Of a DNA stretch of 5,716 nt, positions 1-5,351 are shown one piece after another. The notes beneath the pieces were generated by a model. The model made no database searches, was not told where the DNA came from, and saw only the letters and a list, made by a program, of their open reading frames with translations. The position numbers were made by a program, and so were the translations under genes. Numbering within the stretch: position 1 is the first letter of the stretch; each line of letters opens with the position of its first letter. Origin of the DNA: an uncultured Parabacteroides sp. (GTDB lineage: Bacteria; Bacteroidota; Bacteroidia; Bacteroidales; Tannerellaceae); the NCBI GenBank assembly GCA_900547435.1, contig URGO01000175.1, positions 1 to 5,716 of the forward strand, in the 5' to 3' direction.

Positions 1-47
1 TACAATTTGATACTCCTAAATTGTGTTTTTTCAAAAATATTTCGTAA
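1..47 (+). CDS. 3' tail of an upstream gene (partial, tentative)
   Basis: The frame read from base 3 is open from the window edge and closes with TAA at 45-47, giving only 14 residues that end in CFFKNIS. Its stop overlaps by one base the ATG at 47-49 (TAATG). The identical TAATG arrangement recurs at the next gene junction (623-627), which is the main reason to think this frame is a real upstream member of the cluster. Fourteen codons are too few to test coding potential or to name a family, so the product is unknown. The alternative is that this is non-coding leader and the next gene starts at the GTG at 23. Confidence 0.4.
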   Translation, partial: QFDTPKLCFFKNIS

Positions 48-625
48 TGTTGCATTTGCTGTTGGACTCTGCAGAATTGTATTTAGATAACGGAGAATTG
101 TTTTTTTATCTTGATGATTTTCATATTCCGATTCCTATTTCTGAAAGATGGAGCTATTATTTACCCAATCGGATAAATGTAGGAATAGACATAGATCCGC
201 ATAATAAAATCACAATCACCATAAAAGATAGTTCCAATAATCGAGAAATACGTTTTAATTTATTGGAGTTGTTACCTAAAGAGGCTTTGTTTTCAATGGA
301 ACAAAATCAGAAAACAGATAACTCTAAAGAAGAACAAGAATATCTTGATTCCGTTCGAGATTATTTGGAAGAATCGGACGCAAGAGGAAAACGTTTGCTG
401 AATCGTCTAAGAGAACGATTGGGCTTTTCCGAAGAACGGGCGGCAGAATTGGAAGCATCTCTTCAATCTATCCAATTAGCGGATGACGAGAAAGAATATT
501 TGGAAGAATATAAAGCCTGTTTGGAAGAAGGCGAGATTTCATCCAAAGAAAGGCGATTACTCGACCGACTGAGAGACAGGTTAGGTATTTCGGAAGAACG
601 GGCGAAAGAATTAGAAACTTTATAA
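47..625 (+). CDS. Unknown protein with two charged helical C-terminal repeats
   Basis: This 192-residue protein is not one I can assign to a named family. Residues 1-85 look beta-rich (LYLDNGELFFYLDD, then VGIDIDPHNKITITI). A short polar linker around 85-95 follows. Two tandem repeats fill the rest, at about 95-139 and 147-192, sharing the pattern EYL-(6)-LEE-...-RLL-RLR-RLG-SEERA-ELE. The second repeat carries GEISSKER before the RLL; the first is two residues shorter there and lacks the GEIS loop. The pattern 'acidic Gly-Glu-Ile-Ser, helix, LGIS, helix' loosely recalls TerB-like helical modules, but that is only a resemblance. No signal peptide or membrane segment is seen, so it is probably cytoplasmic. 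I chose the ATG at 47 because it overlaps a stop as TAATG; a GTG at 23 would add eight residues. The gene ends by overlapping the next ATG in the same way, which suggests translational coupling. It is AT-rich compared with the genes to the right. Confidence 0.75.
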   Translation: MLHLLLDSAELYLDNGELFFYLDDFHIPIPISERWSYYLPNRINVGIDIDPHNKITITIKDSSNNREIRFNLLELLPKEALFSMEQNQKTDNSKEEQEYLDSVRDYLEESDARGKRLLNRLRERLGFSEERAAELEASLQSIQLADDEKEYLEEYKACLEEGEISSKERRLLDRLRDRLGISEERAKELETL

Positions 626-1011
626 TGTTTAGAAATATGGATATAATTGGTAAATTCAAAAATTCTGCATGGATTAAGAAAGCTGAGGATTATATCAAGA
701 ATCCTGAGCGATTAAAAAGCCTAATTGCTAAATGTGGTGCATATATTGGAAAAGAGGGCTTGTCTTCTGTTAGAGAAAATCTAACATTATTGATAAGCTA
801 TGTCAAGGATATAGCATTAGGAAAATATAAAGATTATGATGTGACGAATCTTATAATTATTGTTGCAGCATTACTTTATGTAGTTTCTCCAATAGATTTA
901 ATTCCTGATTTTTTGCCTATTGGTCTAACTGATGATGCAGCAATTATTATGTGGGCAATTAGTGAAATGAAGAATGAATTAGATAAATACAAACAGTTTA
1001 AATCACAATAA
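625..1011 (+). CDS. YkvA family (DUF1232) small membrane protein
   Basis: This 128-residue protein carries a DUF1232 core at about residues 70-112. The family signature is clear: LLYVVSPIDLIPDFLP at about 83-98, followed by a DD pair at 103-104. Residues 74-94 form a hydrophobic segment, so it probably associates with the inner membrane. The N-terminal 70 residues are polar and helical with many Lys/Glu, and the C-terminus is a short charged tail. The biochemical role of YkvA proteins is not established. The start at 625 shares its A with the stop of the upstream repeat protein (TAATG), and translational coupling favours it over the ATG at 637. The DUF6140 gene begins 10 bases past the stop, so the three genes look co-transcribed. 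A partnership between the repeat protein and this membrane protein is inferred only from that tight coupling. Confidence 0.85.
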   Translation: MFRNMDIIGKFKNSAWIKKAEDYIKNPERLKSLIAKCGAYIGKEGLSSVRENLTLLISYVKDIALGKYKDYDVTNLIIIVAALLYVVSPIDLIPDFLPIGLTDDAAIIMWAISEMKNELDKYKQFKSQ

Positions 1012-1021
1012 TTTTTTTATT

Positions 1022-1243
1022 ATGCCATTATTCAGAATTACAACTAAGCAATCCAAAAATGCAAATGGCATTCGGATTGAGAAAGGAATGAGTGTTGAAG
1101 TAGTAACTTCTTCGATGAGTAATCCATTAACCACAAACGGAGGACAGGCGGTTGCCGACGCCTTCATGCGCGTCTATGGCATTGATGCCAAGAAAGCCGG
1201 AATTTTATCGACGGTCTATTTGGATGTTGTGAAGGTACGTTAA
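1022..1243 (+). CDS. DUF6140 family small protein
   Basis: This 73-residue protein matches what I recall of DUF6140, a small family found widely in Bacteroides-type genomes: an MPLFRITTK start, GIRIEKGMSVEVVT, a central NGGQ, and a YGIDAKKAG...YLDV ending. The function is unknown. It has no signal peptide, membrane helix or obvious catalytic motif, and the N-terminal half looks like a small beta-barrel or beta-sheet fold. The length looks complete. It is the last gene of the plus-strand cluster: 10 bases after the YkvA gene and just before a strong terminator. Codon use is mosaic. The first 38 or so codons are AT-rich like the cluster, while from about 1137 on they turn GC-richer (GCG GTT GCC GAC GCC TTC) like the genes on the right. 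The family call rests on memory of the motif, not on a search. Confidence 0.75.
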   Translation: MPLFRITTKQSKNANGIRIEKGMSVEVVTSSMSNPLTTNGGQAVADAFMRVYGIDAKKAGILSTVYLDVVKVR

Positions 1244-1248
1244 ACAAG

Positions 1249-1288
1249 GATGGGGCGTAGCTAGTAGACATACGCTCCATCTTTTACT
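1249..1288 (+). terminator. Rho-independent terminator after DUF6140
   Basis: An 11-base inverted repeat, GATGGGGCGTA (1249-1259) and TACGCTCCATC (1271-1281), pairs fully with one G-U wobble around an 11-base loop. It is followed by TTTTACTT. It begins five bases after the DUF6140 stop and closes the plus-strand cluster. Confidence 0.85.
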
Positions 1289-1343
1289 TCCTGTAAGGAT
1301 TTAAGTTGCCGCCCGTCCTGTCGGATTTATAAAATTTTTGTAG

Positions 1344-1451
1344 GTTAATTGCTTGTTTGAATGGTAGAAACAGCACAAGGAAGAACTGATGGATAACTGG
1401 GAGAGAACCCAAAAAGGCGACCCCTTGGAAAAGATAGAACCTTTAAAATAA
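1344..1451 (+). pseudogene. DUF4160 gene remnant (C-terminal part, with in-frame stop)
   Basis: Reading from 1344 gives VNCLFEW, a TAG stop at 1365-1367, then KQHKEELMDNWERTQKG, DPLEKIEPLK and a TAA stop at 1449-1451. This is the typical C-terminus of DUF4160 proteins, which end in a form like 'FEW..LHKEEL..NWE....G..L.KI.PLK' by my memory of the family. The TAG falls at one codon between FEW and the HKEEL helix with no change of spacing, so a base substitution explains it better than an indel. Another TAG at 1341-1343 closes the frame upstream, and the N-terminal half is not present between the terminator at 1288 and this point. The intact DUF2442 gene starts nine bases downstream, the normal order and spacing for the DUF4160/DUF2442 pair. 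This is therefore a decayed gene, most likely truncated by a deletion or by insertion of the cluster on its left. Confidence 0.75.
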
Positions 1452-1460
1452 GATACGGAT

Positions 1461-1694
1461 ATGTTTACAGAAGTAGTGAAAGCCGAGTATGTGGACGGTT
1501 ACCGCATCCGGCTATGGTTCAACAATCACGTGACAAAAGTGGTGGATTTGCGTACCTCGTTAAAAGGCAAGGTGTTCGAGCCGCTGAAAGACTTGAACTT
1601 CTTCAAGCGGTTCACCGTGAAGTATAACACTATAGAATGGGAGAATGGGGCGGATTTTGCTCCTGAATATCTGCTTTCCTTACCGGAAGCATAA
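1461..1694 (+). CDS. DUF2442 domain protein
   Basis: This 77-residue protein is a complete DUF2442 domain. Family landmarks are visible: EVVKAEYVDGYRIRLWF at the start, VVDLR at 27-31, GKVFEPLKD at 36-44, and IEWENGADFAPEYL near the end. DUF2442 proteins are usually encoded directly after a DUF4160 gene, and the pair is often regarded as toxin-antitoxin-like, although I know of no firm functional proof. Here the DUF4160 partner survives only as a broken tail ending nine bases upstream, so this looks like an orphaned partner. No convincing promoter is visible between the terminator at 1288 and this gene, so its expression is uncertain. A strong terminator follows. The reading frame itself shows no damage. 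Confidence 0.88.
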   Translation: MFTEVVKAEYVDGYRIRLWFNNHVTKVVDLRTSLKGKVFEPLKDLNFFKRFTVKYNTIEWENGADFAPEYLLSLPEA

Positions 1695-1723
1695 AATATC
1701 CCCAATAGAAAATCTCCATTATT

Positions 1724-1770
1724 CCGCCTGCCCTTTGTGAACGACTACAAGAGGCAGGCGGCTTTCTTTT
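1724..1770 (+). terminator. Rho-independent terminator after DUF2442
   Basis: Perfect 9-base arms CCGCCTGCC (1724-1732) and GGCAGGCGG (1753-1761) form the stem. It can extend by three more pairs past a bulged A at 1752. The tail is CTTTCTTTT (1762-1770). It lies between two convergent genes. The minus-strand side lacks a clean T-tract, so it works mainly for the plus strand, though the GC stem could also slow transcription from the epimerase gene. Confidence 0.88.
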
Positions 1771-1816
1771 AGCGATCAAGCCTTAACCTGATTTGTGTGT
1801 CAATAAGATTCAATCA

Positions 1817-2695
1817 TCACTCCTTTTCCAAACAAATGGTGTAATCCGCATGAAACTCTTCGTTTCCGGAGAGATGTTGCATCCAGTCTTTATCCTTGTA
1901 TTCGCCGGTATAATGTGCCCTGTCGCATCGTCCATACCAAGGTTCGATGCAAACAAACGGAGCGTTCTTGGCGGGAGGAGACCAGAGTCCGACTACCGGA
2001 GCTGAGAATTGTAACGAGAGATAAGGCTGTTTATTTTTATCCAACAGACGTACTTCGTTCACTTGTCCGTTTTCCAAAATCAGGGCATCGTGGTCGAAAG
2101 TATGCGTGTCTAAAGGCAAGAGTCCGTCTTGCAGGTTCAGAGGATATGTTTGGAGAGATACACACCCTTTCTCGGATATCAAGATATAAGACAAATTATC
2201 TGTCTGGTCGAAAGAGAAATATCCGCGTTCGGTAGTTTCCGGCATATAGTCTGGGTAGTAGAATGCCGGATGGGCACCGATTTGGAAATACATATCGGTG
2301 GATGCCGGGTTATACACAGACCATAGAACTTTTACCTGATTATGAATTAATTGATAGCCGATTTCCAACCGGAACGGAAAAGGATATTTGGCCAAAGTCT
2401 CCTCATTGCTCTCTAAGCGAAAGAGGACCTCGGTTTCCGATTGGCTGACCAGCTCAAAATCCATATCGCGTGCGAATCCGTGTTGGGATAGGGGGTAAGA
2501 TTTATCGGCGTGGCGATATTGGTTTTCCCAAACACTGCCTACGATCGGGAATAAAACCGGTGAGTGACGTTTCCAATAAGTCGGGTCGGCTTGCCATAAA
2601 TACTCCTGGCCGGATGCATTCCCACGGATGCTGCACAATTCGGCTCCGTGTGATGATACCTCCACCGTCAAGTGTTCGTTTGCTAATCTAACCAT
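1817..2695 (-). CDS. Aldose 1-epimerase family protein, LacX type
   Basis: This 292-residue protein has the galactose mutarotase-like beta-sandwich sequence pattern of the LacX subgroup. Such enzymes are expected to interconvert alpha and beta anomers of an aldose or phosphorylated sugar in the cytoplasm; the substrate cannot be read from the sequence. Visible landmarks are SPVLFPIVGS (45-54), QHGFARD (71-77, with His72), the GAHPAF active-site motif (140-145, with His142) and CIEPWYGRCD (249-258, with Glu251 as the likely general base). These two His and the Glu are the residues expected in active members, and the length is normal for the family. There is no signal peptide. It follows the DUF2971-like gene on the same strand after 51 AT-rich bases and shows no TAnnTTTG promoter of its own there, so co-transcription with that gene is likely. 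It converges on DUF2442. Confidence 0.9.
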   Translation of the reverse strand: MVRLANEHLTVEVSSHGAELCSIRGNASGQEYLWQADPTYWKRHSPVLFPIVGSVWENQYRHADKSYPLSQHGFARDMDFELVSQSETEVLFRLESNEETLAKYPFPFRLEIGYQLIHNQVKVLWSVYNPASTDMYFQIGAHPAFYYPDYMPETTERGYFSFDQTDNLSYILISEKGCVSLQTYPLNLQDGLLPLDTHTFDHDALILENGQVNEVRLLDKNKQPYLSLQFSAPVVGLWSPPAKNAPFVCIEPWYGRCDRAHYTGEYKDKDWMQHLSGNEEFHADYTICLEKE

Positions 2696-2696
2696 A

Positions 2697-2750
2697 TTTT
2701 TTAGTTTATAAGTTTGTGAGTTTTTTAGTTTATATGTTTTTTAGTTTTAT
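2697..2750. repeat. Three AT-rich short direct repeats between two genes
   Basis: The plus strand reads TTTTTTAGTTTATA at 2697-2710 and again at 2721-2734. A third copy, TTTTTTAGTTTTAT at 2737-2750, shares the first 11 bases. Spacings between copy starts are 24 and 16 bases. The repeats fill the gap upstream of the epimerase start and run into the stop codon of the DUF2971-like gene. On the transcribed strand they give A-rich leader sequence, which could help ribosome loading in a species that does not rely on Shine-Dalgarno pairing; that role is inference. Confidence 0.7.
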
Positions 2751-3523
2751 TCTACTAATCCCGTCAATATTTGTTCCGGAACCAATCCGCAATGCTTCAT
2801 CATACCGATAAGAGCGGTATATAATTCAGGCATCTCCCGATAATCCGGTTTCAGTTCTATCCTTTCCAGACAGGATAAGGGAATATCCCAGGTAGTTGAG
2901 GTCCGGATGGTTTGTTCCTCCCATAGGTAATCCACCTCTTCAGGTGTTTTGAATAGGGCTAACCGCCATTCCTTATGCTGCGATTCATTTTCCGGGCGAA
3001 TTTCCAGCAGGGCATTATATAATAAAGAAATGAAACGTGAATCCGGCGTGAATCCGGTATTCTCATCATCGAAGAAAATTTTGTCATATTCCCGTTCTAA
3101 GCACTTTTTCAGAGATTTCATATTTTGTATCTCATCATATTTGCATCGGAAAAGGGATATATTCTCGCTCAAGCAATGCTCGGCTAATCGATTATAGTCG
3201 AAAGTAAGAGTTATATAGGGGTTGTTGGTTTCTTTATATTCTGTTCCCTCTTCATAAAATGAAGCTATAAAAGGAATCACTTCCGGACCAATTAAGCGTT
3301 GTTGGTATTGCCGGTAAAAAGGCATCTGGCTTTTTCCTTTATCTTCGGGTATTCCTTGCTCTGTTTCATACGCTAAGATGGCTTTTCGTAATAGCGAAAA
3401 ACCATATACTTCAGGTGAGTTTAGCAAGGTGTCTCGGAGTGGAATGCGGAACGCTCCCGTCTCTTGGGCGGATTGCAGTCCTTCCCAAAAGGTTTTAATC
3501 GGGGTGTAATAGTTGAGGACCAT
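2747..3523 (-). CDS. DUF2971-like protein of unknown function
   Basis: This 258-residue protein seems to be a distant DUF2971-type protein. The hints are PFIASFYEE at about residues 84-92, followed by a strand-like NPYITLTFDY, and a later HKEWRLALF at about 183-191; these are the positions where DUF2971 members carry a 'sF.e..d' segment and an 'E.EWRl' segment. The typical N-terminal 'NDPFE' motif is not visible, so the call is tentative. No signal peptide or catalytic site can be named. I start at the ATG at 3521-3523 (MVLNYYTPIK). A GTG at 3547 is in frame, but it lies inside the stem of the pfp terminator and would add eight residues encoded by the terminator T-tract. It lies downstream of pfp in the same direction, separated by that terminator, so its transcription comes either from read-through or from a promoter I cannot see. 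The epimerase gene follows after 51 bases. Confidence 0.7.
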   Translation of the reverse strand: MVLNYYTPIKTFWEGLQSAQETGAFRIPLRDTLLNSPEVYGFSLLRKAILAYETEQGIPEDKGKSQMPFYRQYQQRLIGPEVIPFIASFYEEGTEYKETNNPYITLTFDYNRLAEHCLSENISLFRCKYDEIQNMKSLKKCLEREYDKIFFDDENTGFTPDSRFISLLYNALLEIRPENESQHKEWRLALFKTPEEVDYLWEEQTIRTSTTWDIPLSCLERIELKPDYREMPELYTALIGMMKHCGLVPEQILTGLVE

Positions 3524-3536
3524 AATAGTAATAAGT

Positions 3537-3571
3537 AAAAAAGCCACTCCGCATGAATATACGGAATGGCT
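3537..3571 (-). terminator. Rho-independent terminator after pfp
   Basis: On the minus strand, AGCCATTCCG (3571-3562) pairs with CGGAGTGGCT (3551-3542): ten pairs, one of them a G-U wobble, around a ten-base loop. A run of six T (3542-3537) follows. It lies 20 bases past the pfp stop and reads correctly only for the minus strand. Confidence 0.85.
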
Positions 3572-3591
3572 CTATAATCAAAAATCTATAT

Positions 3592-5241
3592 TTATTTATT
3601 AGCCTGCTCCAATTGCAATGTCTTCGTCGGCTGGTCGCATACTTCCGTCGGACCGAAGTACTGGATCGGACCCGGATATACATAGCATGTGTTCTCGGCC
3701 CATTCCTCGCGGTGAGAAGCAAATTCCTTGAAAGGAGCGCCATCCAATTTCACCAATGCCTTCTGGATAACTGGTTTCATCTCGCCATGGCGACGTTCCA
3801 TGTTCATCATCATCGTCACAGGGATACCGCCTGCAATCCATTGGTCAGCCGGAGCTGTCGTATTGCGTACTGAAGACATATAACCTGTCTTACCAGCTGC
3901 AATCAAGCAAGATGCCGTATAACCTAATGAATAGCAATAGTCTGCATCGTAGTTTGATGGAGCAGCACAACGGCCTTCATAGCCGAAGAAGTGGTGCTGA
4001 GCGGCGAACTTGCCGACATACTTGCCTTCTGCTTTCCATTCAGCCAACTTCTTGCCTACCATTTCAGACAACAGCTTTTCGGTTTCGATCAGCGATACTT
4101 GTACATTTCCGTGCGGGTCGCGGTCCAATGACAACTGGCGAGCCACGCCTTCCGGCAGCGAAGCGTAAAGGTCAGAGTTCTCTTTCGTCAGCTTGCTGAT
4201 GATGTACGCACGCTGTTCGCTGCGCTTGATCATCTTGAATTCGGCGTCATGCTTAGCCAAGAAATCATTCAATTCGGCAATCAGGCGCTTCATAGCCGGC
4301 ACGAACTCGATCAAACCTTCCGGAATCAATACCGTACCGAAGTTATGGCCTGCTTCCGCACGCTTAGCTACGATACCTGCAATATAAGTAACAATGTCAT
4401 CCAACGACATATCCTTCGCCTCAACCTCTTCTGAGATGATGCAGATGTTCGGCTGTGTCTGCAAAGCACATTCCAAAGCAATGTGCGAAGCCGAGCGACC
4501 CATCAACTTGATGAAGTGCCAGTATTTCTGAGCCGAGTTACAGTCACGTTCGATATTACCGATTACTTCTGAATACACCTTGCAAGCGGTATCGAAACCA
4601 AATGAAGTCTCGATTTGCTCGTTCTTCAAGTCGCCGTCGATCGTCTTCGGGCAACCGATTACCTGTACGCCGGCGCCTGTAGCCTTGTAATATTCTGCCA
4701 ATACGCAGGCGTTCGTATTTGAATCGTCGCCACCGATAATCACCAATGCCTTGATGTCAAGTTCTTTCAAGATTTCCAAGCCTTTGTCGAATTGCTCTTT
4801 CGTTTCCAGCTTCGTACGGCCTGAACCGATCATATCGAAACCACCCGTGTTGCGGTATTCGTCGATAATGTCTGAAGTCAGCTCCATATACTTATGGTCT
4901 ACCAAACCACCAGGACCCAAGATGAATCCATACAAGCGGGAAGCCGGGTTGTGCGCCTTGATACCATCAAACAAACCTGCGATGACATTGTGTCCGCCCG
5001 GAGCCTGTCCGCCTGAGAGGATCACGCCCACGTTCATAGCCGGGAACTCTTTCACGTCGTTTGACTTTTCAAACGTAATCACCGGCATACCATACGTATT
5101 CGGGAACAATTTCTTGATTTCTTCTTGGTCTGCGACAGATTGCGTATATTCACCATCTACAGCCTTTACAGCACCTTTCAAAGCAGCCGGAACCTTGGGT
5201 TGGTAAGCTGCTCTTGCAATTTGTAATGCACTCTTTACCAT
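3592..5241 (-). CDS. pfp: Pyrophosphate-dependent 6-phosphofructokinase (long form)
   Basis: This 549-residue enzyme phosphorylates fructose 6-phosphate to fructose 1,6-bisphosphate using PPi, reversibly, in the cytoplasm (glycolysis and gluconeogenesis; EC 2.7.1.90). In order, it shows the phosphate-donor loop GGQAPGGHN (77-85), GGDDSNTNA (170-178), PKTIDGDL (198-205), MGRSASH (247-253), an IPEGL motif near 310, and YEGRCAAPSNYD towards the C-terminus for sugar-phosphate binding. Asp173 in GGDD and Lys199 in PKTIDGD are the residues that mark PPi use; ATP enzymes have Gly at both places (GGDG, PGTIDND). Asp202 is the expected catalytic base. The length of about 550 fits the long group resembling the plant beta subunit. 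The ATG at 5241 is preceded on the coding strand by an A-rich stretch and a good -7 element. It is followed by its own terminator, so it is probably transcribed mainly alone. Codon use is GC-richer than in the cluster on the left. Confidence 0.97.
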   Translation of the reverse strand: MVKSALQIARAAYQPKVPAALKGAVKAVDGEYTQSVADQEEIKKLFPNTYGMPVITFEKSNDVKEFPAMNVGVILSGGQAPGGHNVIAGLFDGIKAHNPASRLYGFILGPGGLVDHKYMELTSDIIDEYRNTGGFDMIGSGRTKLETKEQFDKGLEILKELDIKALVIIGGDDSNTNACVLAEYYKATGAGVQVIGCPKTIDGDLKNEQIETSFGFDTACKVYSEVIGNIERDCNSAQKYWHFIKLMGRSASHIALECALQTQPNICIISEEVEAKDMSLDDIVTYIAGIVAKRAEAGHNFGTVLIPEGLIEFVPAMKRLIAELNDFLAKHDAEFKMIKRSEQRAYIISKLTKENSDLYASLPEGVARQLSLDRDPHGNVQVSLIETEKLLSEMVGKKLAEWKAEGKYVGKFAAQHHFFGYEGRCAAPSNYDADYCYSLGYTASCLIAAGKTGYMSSVRNTTAPADQWIAGGIPVTMMMNMERRHGEMKPVIQKALVKLDGAPFKEFASHREEWAENTCYVYPGPIQYFGPTEVCDQPTKTLQLEQANK

Positions 5242-5256
5242 TTTCTTTTTTCGGAT

Positions 5257-5274
5257 TTAAAAGTTTACTTTTAA
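5257..5274. promoter_or_regulatory. Perfect palindrome in the pfp leader (possible operator)
   Basis: TTAAAAGT (5257-5264), two T, then ACTTTTAA (5267-5274) form a perfect 8-base inverted repeat. It lies between the -7 element (5283-5290) and the pfp start codon, that is, over or just after the expected transcription start. The two-base centre is too tight for a good RNA hairpin, so a dimeric repressor site is the more natural reading if it is functional. It is AT-only apart from one G-C pair per arm, so chance is possible. Confidence 0.4.
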
Positions 5275-5282
5275 TATCTTCG

Positions 5283-5290
5283 CAAAGATA
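5283..5290 (-). promoter_or_regulatory. pfp: Bacteroidetes-type -7 promoter element for pfp
   Basis: The minus strand reads TATCTTTG, a full match to the TAnnTTTG -7 consensus used by the primary sigma factor of Bacteroides. It lies 41 bases upstream of the pfp ATG, which would give a leader of roughly 35 bases. No TTG-type -33 element is visible 19-21 bases further upstream, so strength or dependence on an activator cannot be judged. Confidence 0.6.
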
Positions 5291-5351
5291 ATATTATTCT
5301 TTGAATTGGCATACGGGCTAAACATAAAATTCGTTATCAGTCCGCAATCTC

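Noticed and set aside
23..46. GTG at 23 as the start of the repeat protein
   Set aside because: The ATG at 47 overlaps a stop as TAATG, the same arrangement as at the next junction. The extra eight residues have no visible support.
468..659. Minus-strand 63-residue frame within the repeat protein
   Set aside because: It is antisense to the repeat region with no family pattern, and the charged repeats on the plus strand explain the open frame.
1333..1340. AATTTTTG as a -7 promoter element for DUF2442
   Set aside because: It does not match TAnnTTTG at the first two bases, and the only TTG upstream (1306-1308) is about 24 bases away, more than the usual 19-21.
1389..1451. A 20-residue small gene starting at ATG 1389
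   Set aside because: The peptide is the C-terminal end of DUF4160 and the similarity continues upstream of the ATG and of the stop at 1365, so it is a remnant and not a new small gene.
1915..2448. Overlapping plus-strand open frames inside the epimerase gene
   Set aside because: They are antisense to a gene with intact active-site motifs, are short and mutually overlapping, and their Arg-rich, low-similarity content is typical of shadow frames.
3495..3743. Minus-strand frame across the pfp end and terminator
   Set aside because: It is an out-of-frame reading of the pfp C-terminus that runs through the terminator stem.
4751..5206. 151-residue open frame on the plus strand inside pfp
   Set aside because: It lies wholly antisense to a clearly conserved pfp frame, has no recognisable domain, and is explained by the codon bias of pfp on the other strand.
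5296..5306. TTCTTTGAA as a terminator hairpin of the helicase gene
   Set aside because: The arms are only about four bases, with no GC content and no T-tract, so nothing supports termination there.
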